A stretch of 64,000 bases of DNA from Desulfitobacterium dichloroeliminans LMG P-21439 (GCF_000243135.2 NC_019903.1:100001-164000); one strand, 5' to 3'; counted from the first letter of the stretch, positions 1-10,419 are shown. A program made the numbers and translations. The notes: generated by a model not told the origin, from the sequence alone.

Positions 1-1957
<1,957 letters not shown>

Positions 1958-2097
1958 AACAAGACGCCATGGAAGGTGACTCACTGAAGGGCTCAATATC
2001 TGCAGTGAGGAAGATGGAATCTAAAGTTTACAGTTATATAAGATCTGTGTAGTTTTGAGGGAACAGGGTCCCGAGAGGGACGCTATAACTTCAACGA

Positions 2098-2213
2098 TCT
2101 GGTGATTATTCCGGAGGGGTTCCACCCGTTTCCATCTCGAACACGGAAGTTAAGACCTCCAGGGCTGATGATACTTGGACCGCAGGGTCCTGGGAAAGTA
2201 AGTCGTTGCCAGA
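2098..2213 (+). rRNA. rrf: 5S ribosomal RNA
   Basis: Complete 5S gene of about 116 nt. The 5' tctggtgat pairs with the 3' end gtcgttgccaga, and the internal block ccgaacacggaagttaag is present as tcgaacacggaagttaag. It follows the 23S gene by about 140 nt. The spacer contains small hairpins such as gtcccgagagggac, probably processing sites. It is the intact reference for the broken copy downstream. Confidence 0.95.
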
Positions 2214-2221
2214 TAATGCAG

Positions 2222-2250
2222 GAGACCATCGTTTAGATGGTCTCTTTGCT
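2222..2250 (+). terminator. Rho-independent terminator of rRNA operon
   Basis: A 9-bp stem (gagaccatc / gatggtctc, loop gttta) is followed by tttgctttt, nine bases after the end of the 5S gene. Confidence 0.8.
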
Positions 2251-2357
2251 TTTCACTAAAGTGAAAACGAAGATGACGAAGTGCATGATGTTTTGGGGTC
2301 AGTTCCACCCGTTTGGCCGGCGCCACGTAGCTGGATTATGTGGCCGTGTGGCTTGGC

Positions 2358-2557
2358 CGAAATGATCCACTGGATCATTTCGTATCCCGAACACGGAAGT
2401 TAAGACCTCCAGGGCTGATACGAAACCATCCAGTGAATGGTTTCGCGGCGTGCGGGCTGTGGGAAGAAAATACTGAACCCGCCGCCTTACTTGGACCGCA
2501 GACGTAACAGTCCGGTAGACTGTTACGCGGCACGATAGTCTCCAGTGGAGAGTATCG
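2358..2557 (+). repeat. Four 25-nt covarying hairpin repeats (9-7-9)
   Basis: Units at 2358-2382, 2421-2445, 2503-2527 and 2533-2557 each have a 9-nt arm starting CG, a 7-nt loop and a 9-nt arm ending CG. The left arms are CGAAATGAT, CGAAACCAT, CGTAACAGT and CGATAGTCT. Each right arm is the exact complement, except for one G-G mismatch in the last. The loops are CCACTGG, CCAGTGA, CCGGTAG and CCAGTGG. Arm sequence changes while pairing and loop are kept, which points to selection on structure. A fifth, weaker hairpin of the same 8-7-8 geometry but with a different loop lies at 2322-2344. Confidence 0.75.
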
Positions 2558-2634
2558 CCGAAGCCGCATTCTATTAAGAATTGCTAACCGGCTGAGGATT
2601 CGCGCTGTGGGAAAATGATACTGAACGCGCCGCC
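2452..2634 (+). repeat. Two copies of a ctgtggga...tactgaa hairpin repeat
   Basis: The 21-nt cores at 2457-2477 and 2605-2625 both begin ctgtggga and end tactgaa, differing at only a few central positions. Each core is closed by a GC stem of different sequence: GCGGG/CCCGC in the first, CGCG/CGCG in the second. Both are followed by ccgcc, which can extend the stem with upstream GGC. Each copy forms the 3' end of an insert in the broken 5S gene. Confidence 0.65.
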
Positions 2635-2714
2635 TACCTGGGAAAGTAATATCCACACTGCAGGAGTATGCGTCACGGGACGCAGTATGGCGACGATCAT
2701 AACTTCTCCTACTC

Positions 2715-2756
2715 ATAAACTGGCACCTTTTTCTCTTATCTCGGTGTCCAGTTTAT
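2715..2756 (+). terminator. Terminator-like hairpin after broken 5S copy
   Basis: ataaactgg at 2715-2723 pairs with ccagtttat at 2748-2756, and a flanking cacc/ggtg extends the stem. There is no strong T run after it, so it could equally be another structural repeat. Confidence 0.4.
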
Positions 2757-2768
2757 CATGCCATTCCC

Positions 2769-2809
2769 ACCGCCCCTTGTTTTTTAGTATCTAAAGAACA
2801 GGGGGCGGT
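2769..2809 (-). terminator. Bidirectional terminator below LysM gene
   Basis: The 13-bp stem accgccccttgtt / aacagggggcggt has one wobble pair. A run of T flanks its left arm, so it fits termination of the leftward LysM gene that ends at 2840 and of any rightward transcript. Confidence 0.6.
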
Positions 2810-2839
2810 TCATTTATGGCCTCTTATTTCTGTGCGAGC

Positions 2840-3376
2840 TTATGCATTTGGAGGAATATTGATAGCCTGACCTACCCGTAGAAAATTTGGGTCGGTGATG
2901 AGAGGATTTATCCTTAATAGGCTTTCGACTGTAACATTGTATCGAATGGCGATGATGAATAACGTATCGCTGGGCCGGATGACATATGTGACGACTTCGG
3001 AGCGTGGTTGACACGCAGCACCTAAAGCGGACCAAGTTTCCGGATCAGCTACACCGGTGCGCTCTAGTTCCTTTTGGCTAAACTGGAAGGCATTAAGAGC
3101 ACTTTGAGTTCTAGGCCCAAAAATCCCGTCGATGGGACCGGGATTAAAGCCGGCAAAGCTTAAAAGCTGCTGCAGTCTTGTTACACCTGGGCCGCGATCT
3201 CCTTGGTGTAACAAGGGGCAAAAAGATGCTGGGCCTGGAATGTTAATAAGTTGCCCTGGAAAAATCAAATTGGGATTAGTGATTTGTGAATTTAGAGCGA
3301 CAATGGCATCCACAGTGGTATTAAATTGTTGAGCAATAAGATACAGAGTATCACCGGGTTGAACAATATATGTCAT
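2840..3376 (-). CDS. LysM / peptidoglycan-binding domain protein
   Basis: Predicted to bind peptidoglycan or a spore or cortex polymer. Three domains fill the 178 residues. A LysM at about 2-47 (YIVQPGDTLYLIAQQF) is followed by a PG_binding_1 domain at about 57-105 (GVTRLQQLLSFAGF, GPIDGIFGPRTQSALNAFQ). A second LysM lies at about 128-177 (YVIRPSDTLFIIAIRYNV, ending VGQAINIPP). No signal peptide or catalytic domain is visible. The start at 3376 is preferred over an upstream ATG at 3427 because caggagggctg lies six bases before it and the LysM motif begins at once. Small proteins of this build are common in spore-forming Clostridia. Substrate and location are inferred. Confidence 0.85.
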   Translation of the reverse strand: MTYIVQPGDTLYLIAQQFNTTVDAIVALNSQITNPNLIFPGQLINIPGPASFCPLLHQGDRGPGVTRLQQLLSFAGFNPGPIDGIFGPRTQSALNAFQFSQKELERTGVADPETWSALGAACQPRSEVVTYVIRPSDTLFIIAIRYNVTVESLLRINPLITDPNFLRVGQAINIPPNA

Positions 3377-3520
3377 GAACAGCCCTCCTGAAAAGCTATT
3401 TTGGTCATTATATTCATAAGTATTCATTGGAGATACATCGCGCGCAAACTAGAAAAATGATCTGTGGCAGGGTTTCTCATGTTATACTCTATTAAATAAG
3501 AGTGGGGGAACACATTTATT

Positions 3521-4437
3521 ATGGTAATTAGGACAGTATCTATTATAGGATTAGGCGCCTTAGGGATTCTTTTTGCGAGTCAGTTAGCGAAAAGTTTGCC
3601 GCAGAGTGATTTAAGAATTTTGGCCGATCAAGTTAGAATCGATAACTATAAAAAGAATGGCCTGTACAGTAATGGGGAACTGTGTGAGTTTCATTACATG
3701 GCACCTGAAGAAAAAAGCCCAACTGCAGACCTCCTAATATTCGCGGTTAAATACAGTGGACTCGAAGATGCAATAAAAGCAGTAAAGAACCAGGTCGGGG
3801 AAAACACGATTATACTGTCTGCTTTGAATGGGATTACAAGCGAGGCAATGATTGGACAGGCTTATGGCCAAGATAAAGTATTATACTGTGTTGCCCAGGG
3901 AATGGACGCAGTCAAAGAGGGCAATAGATTAACATATGCGAATAGGGGGTTGCTTTGTTTTGGAGGACGTGAAACTGGAGTCATTTCGCCTAAGGTTAAA
4001 AGGGTGGCGGATTTTTTTGATAAAATGAACCTTCCGTATATAGTTGATGCCGACATGCTTAAACGTCAGTGGGGAAAATTGATGCTTAACGTGGGAGTCA
4101 ATCAAGCCGTAGCTGTTATGGAATTAACTATGGTGTGATTCAAAGAGAAGGACAGGCCAGAGACACCATGATTGCGGCGATGAGAGAGGTTATGCTCCTA
4201 TCTGAGGAAGAGGGAATTAACTTATCTGAAGATGATTTGAATTATTGGTTAGAGGTCTTGGGCCAATTAAGTCCGGAAGGAAAACCTTCAATGCGTCAGG
4301 ATATAGAAGCTCGGCGCTATAGCGAAGTTGATCTTTTTGCAGGGACAGTCTTGGAGCTGGGGAAAAGGCATGGTATTGCTACGCCAGTTAATCAAGAACT
4401 TTATGCCCAAATAAAAGCTATGGAAGCCAACTTTTAA
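3521..4437 (+). pseudogene. 2-dehydropantoate 2-reductase (PanE/ApbA family), frameshifted
   Basis: The family reduces ketopantoate to pantoate with NADPH for CoA synthesis. The first 205 codons carry the Rossmann start (IIGLGALGILFASQLA) and the central region KRQWGKLMLNVGVNQAVAVM. They then hit a stop at 4136-4138. The rest of the C-terminal domain continues in another frame from about 4123 (INYGVIQREGQARDTM) to 4437. Reading ...VMEL then NYGVIQREG restores the family pattern, so one base has probably been lost near 4124-4127. No slippery heptamer for programmed frameshifting is seen. An intact paralogue lies at 46905-47834. A sequencing error remains possible. Confidence 0.75.
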
Positions 4438-4539
4438 ATGTTCGCTGAATACTTAGGGTTTTTATAATTAAACTTTCATAAGCTATAAGAAAGAGGATGG
4501 AAAGGTCACGCGACAATTATAGTAATAAGGAGTATGCTC

Positions 4540-5772
4540 GTGGTTATAGAAGTGAATATGATACAGACCGTTGCTTTGGGCGTAATTATGTTCCTCATAG
4601 GGGAAATGATTGTGTGCAGAATACAGTGGTTACAGAAATACTGCATACCGGCTCCTGTAGTTGGTGGGTTAATTTTTGCAATAGTTCATGCCTTGGGGGT
4701 ACAAAGCGGAGTATTTGCTTTTGATTTTAACCAGACCCTTAAGGACTTTTTTATGATTGGTTTTTTCTCAACTATTGGATTTATGGCCAGCTTGAGGATT
4801 GTCAAGCAAGGCGGAATTGCCATAATCATTATGCTATTTGTTTCCATTGTCATGCTCATCATACAAAATATCTGGGGAGTGAGTATGGCAAGGTCTTTTG
4901 ATTTGAGTCCTTTGATTGGGTTGTCGGCGGGGTCAATATCCCTGATGGGCGGGATTGGAACAGCAGCGGCTTTAGCTCCGATTATGGAAGCAAATGGCGC
5001 CGAGGGAGCATTGACTATCGCTGTGGCCTCGGCTACTTTTGGACTTGTTATGGGTGGCTTAGTTTCTGGTCCCATTGCCCGCTATCTCATCGACAAAAAT
5101 GACCTCCATAGGAAGGCGATAGCAGGAGATTCAAGGAGGAGAAACTACCAAAAATGCTATGCAAACTTGGTAATAGAGGATGATGATCCGGAAACGATTC
5201 AGACTAAGGATTTAAGCAAAGGGTTCTTTCTTATCATGATTGCTATGGGTGTGGGTTCAATTATTTCACTATTAATTAGTAAGACCGGAATTGTTTTTCC
5301 GGCTTATGTCGGAGCTATTTTAGCGGCAGCCTTCATTCGGAATTTTGCTGATAGTTATCGCTTGACTTTACCACAAAGGGAGATTAGTGCTATTGGGAAT
5401 GTCTTTTTAAGTATATTTCTTGTCATGACTATTATGTCCCTCGAAATCTGGAAGATAGGCGGGATGGCCATACCCTTGTTGGTAATCTTGCTAGGTCAGG
5501 TTATTCTACTTACCCTCTATACAATCGTTGTCGTCTATAACGTAACAGGCCGTGATTATGATAGTGCGGTCATGAGTGCTGGGTTCTATGGATATGCTAT
5601 GGGAGCGACCCCAAATGCAATGGCCAGTATGTCGGCTGTTGTTGCGAAGTATCGTCGGCCTTCTCCGAAAGCGTATTTTACCATTCCTATTGTGGGAGGA
5701 TTCGCAATTGATCTGACGATGAGCATTATTGTGCTGGGGCATATGAACTTGCTTATAGCGGGGATCTTATAG
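4540..5772 (+). CDS. Sodium/glutamate symporter-like transporter (GltS family)
   Basis: Polytopic membrane protein of about 410 residues with some ten hydrophobic segments. The family pattern includes a glycine-rich re-entrant stretch (PLIGLSAGSISLMGGIGTA) and its C-terminal counterpart (GFYGYAMGATPNAMASMSAV). GltS carriers import glutamate with Na+; other carboxylates are possible here. Start choice: aaggag at 4527-4532 sits only one base from an ATG at 4534 but seven from GTG at 4540. An ATG at 4558 is also possible. It follows the broken reductase by about 100 nt and precedes a LysR gene on the same strand, which may control it. Confidence 0.8.
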   Translation: MVIEVNMIQTVALGVIMFLIGEMIVCRIQWLQKYCIPAPVVGGLIFAIVHALGVQSGVFAFDFNQTLKDFFMIGFFSTIGFMASLRIVKQGGIAIIIMLFVSIVMLIIQNIWGVSMARSFDLSPLIGLSAGSISLMGGIGTAAALAPIMEANGAEGALTIAVASATFGLVMGGLVSGPIARYLIDKNDLHRKAIAGDSRRRNYQKCYANLVIEDDDPETIQTKDLSKGFFLIMIAMGVGSIISLLISKTGIVFPAYVGAILAAAFIRNFADSYRLTLPQREISAIGNVFLSIFLVMTIMSLEIWKIGGMAIPLLVILLGQVILLTLYTIVVVYNVTGRDYDSAVMSAGFYGYAMGATPNAMASMSAVVAKYRRPSPKAYFTIPIVGGFAIDLTMSIIVLGHMNLLIAGIL

Positions 5773-5819
5773 ATGGCAAATAGAGATAGCCGGTTGGAGG
5801 AGTACCCCATATTTTCATT

Positions 5820-5870
5820 GAACCTTAGCCGACTTACAGTTACAATATAGTAACTAGGCTAAGGAGGTTC
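5820..5870 (+). promoter_or_regulatory. Hairpin overlapping the LysR ribosome binding site
   Basis: gaacc-ttagcc (5820-5830) pairs with ggctaa-gga-ggttc (5857-5870), an 11-bp stem with a 3-nt bulge. Inside it agttac (5838-5843) pairs with gtaact (5850-5855). The 3' arm contains the aaggagg Shine-Dalgarno of the LysR gene starting at 5875. In RNA this would hide the ribosome binding site. In DNA the inner gttac-N6-gtaac dyad resembles a LysR T-N11-A operator, so autorepression is the alternative. Confidence 0.5.
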
Positions 5871-5874
5871 TTAT

Positions 5875-6810
5875 ATGCGTATTTATGACTTAAAGTTATT
5901 GATCGAACTATCTCATTCGAACTCCATTAGTTTGACTTCGGAGAGAATGCATATTACCCAACAAGGCCTTAGTCAATTGATTGCGCGTGTGGAGCAAGAA
6001 CTCAATGTAAAGCTATTTGACCGAAGCCGACATGGAATTAAACTAACGGAGGCTGGTCAGAAGACAGTCCAAAAAGCCAAAGAGATTCTTGAAAAATATG
6101 AAGAGTTAACCAGTGAGTTAGAGATTCTTAATCAACAGCAAACCTTCCCAGTAGAAGGTGATTTAATTCTATCTCATTCCCATGTGTCAGGAACAACAGT
6201 ATTGCCCAAGGCATTGAAGTTATATAAATCGCGCTATCCGGAGGTAAACTTAACGATTTATGAGAATTCTCCGTATGAAACGATTGCATTAATTAAGAAG
6301 GATCCTAGAGTAGTGGGGATTATCAATTTTCCAGAGACGTATTATCAGGATGATGAAAAGAGAGAGTGGCTTTTCTGCCCTGATCTGGAGTATAAAGAAT
6401 TTTTGCGTAACGAATTGATATTGTGCGTACCGAAATCTTGGGCCTTAAGTAAGCAGCAAATGACTTCTGTCGATGAGATAATTGAACTGCCGATGGTTTA
6501 CTATGAAACGAGCCAATACGGCGAAATTATTACCCAAATGTTTCGCCAAGTAGATAAGAAACCAAATATTTTTTTGAAAACACTCAATAATGAATTATTC
6601 CGTCAAACAATACTTGACGGATTAGCGATGGGTGTTTTCTCCACTCATGAGCTCAATGATAACCGACTTCTTAGAGAACGTACGCAACAAACCTCCCTGA
6701 GAATCACGCTGATTTATACTTGGGCAAGTTCTGGAAAGATGCCTATGCCCTATCAGGCGCAGAAGTTTTTACGATGTCTGGAAAACACGACAAAGATGAT
6801 AATTGAGTAA
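5875..6810 (+). CDS. LysR-family transcriptional regulator
   Basis: 311 residues, normal for the family. An N-terminal winged helix-turn-helix occupies about residues 1-60 (SERMHITQQGLSQLIARVEQ, KLFDRSRHGIKLTEAG). A periplasmic-binding-protein-like effector domain covers about 90-300. It starts at ATG with aaggagg six to eight bases upstream, inside the hairpin at 5820-5870. It lies 100 nt downstream of the GltS-like transporter in the same direction, so control of that gene or of itself is plausible. The effector is unknown. Confidence 0.88.
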   Translation: MRIYDLKLLIELSHSNSISLTSERMHITQQGLSQLIARVEQELNVKLFDRSRHGIKLTEAGQKTVQKAKEILEKYEELTSELEILNQQQTFPVEGDLILSHSHVSGTTVLPKALKLYKSRYPEVNLTIYENSPYETIALIKKDPRVVGIINFPETYYQDDEKREWLFCPDLEYKEFLRNELILCVPKSWALSKQQMTSVDEIIELPMVYYETSQYGEIITQMFRQVDKKPNIFLKTLNNELFRQTILDGLAMGVFSTHELNDNRLLRERTQQTSLRITLIYTWASSGKMPMPYQAQKFLRCLENTTKMIIE

Positions 6811-6816
6811 ATAAAA

Positions 6817-6851
6817 TAAAATCCTCCCGCCAAAAGAGTGGGAGGATTTTA
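6817..6851 (+). terminator. Terminator after LysR gene
   Basis: A 12-bp stem (taaaatcctccc / gggaggatttta) starts a few bases after the stop codon and ends in a T-rich arm. Confidence 0.85.
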
Positions 6852-7026
6852 TTATTTGCTAGAAGAGGTCTTGGAGGGTATCCTACGGGCAGAGATGGTT
6901 TTCCTAAGAATCACGAGTGATAACACATAAAATGGGTAACCTAAATGAGTGAAAAGTGAGTCACACGACTGAGCACAGAGAACAGTAATTATAGAGCTTT
7001 AGGAAGACTATAAGGAGAGTGAGTCC

Positions 7027-8571
7027 ATGAAGGTCGACTATGCCCAAGGTAAGTATTATTTGAATAAGAAGCACGAAACGCCCCTATCCTATTGGATTGA
7101 TTCAACACCAAAAACAAACTATCCCTCTTTGAGGGAGGATATAGCTGTGGATGTGGCAGTCATCGGCGGAGGAATGGCAGGAATCAGCTCAGCATATCTT
7201 CTCGCGCAGGAAGGGCTTAAAGTAGCAGTACTCGAAGCAAATCAGATCCTCCAAGGGACTACAGGGCATACCACAGCAAAGCTCTCGTCCCAACATGGAT
7301 TGATTTATGATCAAATCATCCGGCAGAGAGGAGATGAGATAGCTAGACTCTACGCTGAAGCGAATGAATTCGCTATCAGTTTCGTAGCTAACCTAGTAGA
7401 ACAGGAAGGAATCGATTGTGATTTTACTCGGCAATCTGCTTATATCTACACCCAACAGGAGATGAACATCGAAAAGCTTGAGAAGGAATTGAAAGCCGCC
7501 CAACAGTGTGGGATTGATGCTCATTATGAAACAAAGCTAGCTCTTCCTCTGGCTATTAAGGGAGCGCTGCGATTTGACCAGCAAGCTCAATTCCATCCCC
7601 GCAAATATCTGCTTGCCCTCGCCCAAAGAATTACCGAAAAGGGTGGACTAATATTTGAAAACTCGAAGGTGATAGATGTTCGAGGAGATTATCCGGCTAC
7701 CCTTATGACCCATCAAGGGTGTAAGGTAACAGCGAAATATGTCATTATGGCCTCTCACTACCCCTTCCATATCCTGCCCGGGTTCTATGTGGCTAGAATC
7801 TATCAAGAAAGAGAATATGCCGTGGTCATCAAAGCGTCGGAGGCTTTTCCCGGTGGTATGTACATTAATGCGGAAGATCCAGCCCGTTCCTTGCGGGGCT
7901 TGCCGACAACTGAAGGGGAGAGAATCCTTATTGTCGGAGAGAAGCATCGGACGGGACATGGGGAAAATCTAGTGGATCACTATAAAAACCTCATGGAGTT
8001 TGCCCAGGGGCTATTTACTGTAGAAGAATTTCCCTACTATTGGTCCACCCAGGATTGTAGCACTTTAGATGATATTCCTTACATAGGGCAGATAAGTAAA
8101 GATAAGCACAACATCTTTATGGCGACGGGTTTTCGAAAGTGGGGGATGACCCATAGTACGGTTGCAGCTCACGTCATTCGTGATATAATTGTCAAAGGGG
8201 ATTCGCCATGGGGAGCTGTCTATGCACCCTCCCGTAAAATAACCTTGAATTCCGTTACAGGTTTTGTTGCCAATAGTTCGGTGTTGGTCTTCAACTTCAT
8301 TTCGGGCAAGCTCATGCGTGGGGAGGAAGCTTATGCGTTGAGTCCTGGGGAAGCGGTCATTGCCAATAGTGAGGGGCGACGGGTAGGGATCTATATGGAC
8401 GCGGAAAGTAATATCCATAAGGTAGACACTACATGCCCACATCTGGGCTGCGAAGTACAGTGGAATGATGCGGAGTTGTCTTGGGATTGTCCTTGTCATG
8501 GATCGCGCTATGACGTGGATGGTATTCCACTTGAAGGACCGACGTTGGAGCCTTTAAAGAGAATAGACTAA
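7027..8571 (+). CDS. FAD-dependent oxidoreductase with C-terminal Rieske domain
   Basis: 514 residues in two parts. The first is a DAO-type FAD domain with the dinucleotide motif VAVIGGGMAGISSAYLLAQE at about residues 45-64 and the substrate-side motif FMATGFRKWGMTHSTVAAH near 365-383. The second is a Rieske [2Fe-2S] domain at about 410-514 with both ligand pairs, CPHLGC and CPCHG. The fusion is a known type annotated as FAD-dependent oxidoreductase/Rieske protein; its substrate is usually unknown. No twin-arginine or other signal sequence is seen, so it is probably cytoplasmic. It has its own ribosome binding site (aaggagagtgag) and no operon partner. Confidence 0.88.
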   Translation: MKVDYAQGKYYLNKKHETPLSYWIDSTPKTNYPSLREDIAVDVAVIGGGMAGISSAYLLAQEGLKVAVLEANQILQGTTGHTTAKLSSQHGLIYDQIIRQRGDEIARLYAEANEFAISFVANLVEQEGIDCDFTRQSAYIYTQQEMNIEKLEKELKAAQQCGIDAHYETKLALPLAIKGALRFDQQAQFHPRKYLLALAQRITEKGGLIFENSKVIDVRGDYPATLMTHQGCKVTAKYVIMASHYPFHILPGFYVARIYQEREYAVVIKASEAFPGGMYINAEDPARSLRGLPTTEGERILIVGEKHRTGHGENLVDHYKNLMEFAQGLFTVEEFPYYWSTQDCSTLDDIPYIGQISKDKHNIFMATGFRKWGMTHSTVAAHVIRDIIVKGDSPWGAVYAPSRKITLNSVTGFVANSSVLVFNFISGKLMRGEEAYALSPGEAVIANSEGRRVGIYMDAESNIHKVDTTCPHLGCEVQWNDAELSWDCPCHGSRYDVDGIPLEGPTLEPLKRID

Positions 8572-8712
8572 GTAAGTCCCTTTAGATACCATTTTTACTC
8601 ACCGGAATGCCACTTGTGGATTTAATTTAACATTCCCTTAATGGATTTACCCAATATACTCATGTATAATACGCGTGGTAGGGTTAACATGAGAAAGGTC
8701 GGGTTATTTTTA

Positions 8713-10392
8713 ATGGATATACAAAGTATCTTATTTCATTTCCTCGGTGGCTTAGGTCTTTTCTTATTCGGAATTAAGTCCATGTCCGAGGGGCTGCAAG
8801 CAGTCGCAGGGGACAGGCTTAGAGTCATATTGGAAAAAGGAACAAAAACCCCGCTTCGGGGTGTTCTTACTGGGTTAATTGTAACAGGACTTATCCAAAG
8901 CAGCAGTGGAACCACGGTTCTTACCGTTGGTCTGGTCAATGCTGGTCTATTAACCTTGCGTCAAGCAATCGGGATTATCATGGGTGCCAATATTGGTACT
9001 ACTGTTACAGCTTACCTCATTGGTTTTAAATTAGAAGATTACGCTCTCCCTATTATTGCTTTGGGTGTATTCATTCTTTTCTTTATTAAAAATAAGAAGT
9101 TATCTTATGTTGGACAAGTCCTGTTAGGTTTTGGTTTGCTTTTTTATGGTATGAGTATCATGGGAGATGGACTAGCACCGTTGAAGGATTCGGAGTACTT
9201 TATTAGTTTGATGAGTAGTGTAGATGACAATCCTCTCCTCGGTGTGCTCATCGGTACAGTATTTACAATTGTCGTCCAAAGCAGCTCTGCTACGATAGGG
9301 GTGCTTCAGGAGTTAGCTAATCAAGGTGTTGTGACTTACCAACAAGCGGTGCCCATCCTCTTTGGTGATAATATCGGAACCACCATCACTGCGATCTTAG
9401 CGGGAATCGGAGCATCTGTAGCTGCTCGTCGAGCGGCTGGCACACACTTTTTATTCAATATAATTGGAACGTGCATTTTTTTACCCCTCACTATGTTCGG
9501 TATCTTCCCATTAATGGTTGAGAATGTTACGAACTTCATTGCTTTCCTGATTCCTGGTGCTGGGGGGGGCGTATGGGAAACATTAGGGATAAAGATGCAA
9601 ATTGCCCAAACTCATGGCATATTTAACTTGACGAATACCTTAATTCAGCTTCCTTTTGTAGGAGCACTCGCAGCTATTGTGACCAAGTTTATTCCTGGTG
9701 ACGAAGAAATTGTTGTCGATAGCGCCCCTAAGTACCTAGATCGGCGCTTTTTTAGCAATCCTTCTATCGCCCTGGCCAATGCCAGTCGAGAAGTGATGCA
9801 CATGGGTAAAGTGGCTGGACAAGCTGTAGACAACGCCAAAGACTATTATTTTAATCGTCAGAGCCATAATAAACAATTGGTTGTTCAAATGGAAAGTGCC
9901 ACTGACCATTTAGAGAACCAGATTACTGACTATGTTTTAAAGGCCACATCCGGAAAAAATCTAACCAATCAACAATCCGATCAGCGGTATCGCGTGTTGC
10001 AAGTCATCGGCGACATGGAACGGGTGGGGGACCATTCTATTAACCTTACCGAACTCACTGATTACGCCTTAGAGAGCAAAGTGAAGTTCTCGGAAGATGC
10101 CCAAAAGGATCTTCTGGAAATGTTTGAGATGGTCCAACATATTTATCAGTCTTCCTTAGATGCTCTCAAAAATGATGATGTAGCACTGGCTAAAGAAGTA
10201 CTAGAGTATGATGACCTCATCGATGATTTGGAAGCCAAGCTTCGGGATGGACATATCAATCGTCTAAATGAGGGGACATGCGACGGAAATTATGGGGCAG
10301 TATTTTTGAACGTCATCAGTAACTTAGAGCGGATAGGAGACCACTCGGTCAATATTGCTAAATATGCTATGTCAGAGCCTAAGCATAAATAG
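8713..10392 (+). CDS. Na+/phosphate cotransporter (NptA/PhoU fusion type)
   Basis: About 559 residues. The N-terminal half is a Na/Pi-cotransporter II membrane domain with the two characteristic QSSS repeats: IQSSSGTTVLTVGLVNAG near residue 63 and VVQSSSATIGVLQ near 190. The paired GANIGTT and GDNIGTT motifs are also present. The C-terminal 200 residues are a PhoU-like helical domain (DMERVGDHSINL and NLERIGDHSVNIAKYA). It should import phosphate with sodium. The start at 8713 fits the family. Upstream in-frame ATGs at 8641 and 8689 would add 24 or 8 residues, and none has a strong ribosome binding site. Confidence 0.85.
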   Translation: MDIQSILFHFLGGLGLFLFGIKSMSEGLQAVAGDRLRVILEKGTKTPLRGVLTGLIVTGLIQSSSGTTVLTVGLVNAGLLTLRQAIGIIMGANIGTTVTAYLIGFKLEDYALPIIALGVFILFFIKNKKLSYVGQVLLGFGLLFYGMSIMGDGLAPLKDSEYFISLMSSVDDNPLLGVLIGTVFTIVVQSSSATIGVLQELANQGVVTYQQAVPILFGDNIGTTITAILAGIGASVAARRAAGTHFLFNIIGTCIFLPLTMFGIFPLMVENVTNFIAFLIPGAGGGVWETLGIKMQIAQTHGIFNLTNTLIQLPFVGALAAIVTKFIPGDEEIVVDSAPKYLDRRFFSNPSIALANASREVMHMGKVAGQAVDNAKDYYFNRQSHNKQLVVQMESATDHLENQITDYVLKATSGKNLTNQQSDQRYRVLQVIGDMERVGDHSINLTELTDYALESKVKFSEDAQKDLLEMFEMVQHIYQSSLDALKNDDVALAKEVLEYDDLIDDLEAKLRDGHINRLNEGTCDGNYGAVFLNVISNLERIGDHSVNIAKYAMSEPKHK

Positions 10393-10419
10393 GGTGCCTT
10401 TTCTAGGGTGAAAACGCAT

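Larger units (their letters stand above)
2302..2649 (+). pseudogene. 5S rRNA copy split by hairpin insertions
   Basis: Four blocks match the intact 5S gene in the right order. 2302-2314 matches 2119-2131 (13/13). 2385-2419 matches 2135-2169 (34/35). 2488-2501 matches 2172-2185 (14/14). 2637-2649 matches 2189-2201 (13/13). Between them lie inserts of about 70, 68 and 135 nt made almost wholly of hairpins. Only 2-3 nt of 5S sequence are lost at each junction, so the inserts entered discrete points rather than replacing sequence. The terminal helix I is not recognisable at either end, so a working 5S rRNA is unlikely. It may still be transcribed if the upstream terminator leaks. Confidence 0.8.

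Noticed and set aside
2302-2715. Possible CRISPR array because of repeated short palindromes
   Set aside because: The units differ in arm sequence, spacing is irregular, and no cas genes are present. The blocks between are 5S fragments, not spacers.
2375-2716. 113-codon leftward frame across the broken 5S region
   Set aside because: It is made of 5S fragments and hairpin repeats, has no ribosome binding site and gives no family-like protein.
4110-4140. Programmed frameshift in the ketopantoate reductase gene
   Set aside because: No slippery heptamer, no stimulatory stem and no internal ribosome binding site, so mutation or sequencing error is simpler.
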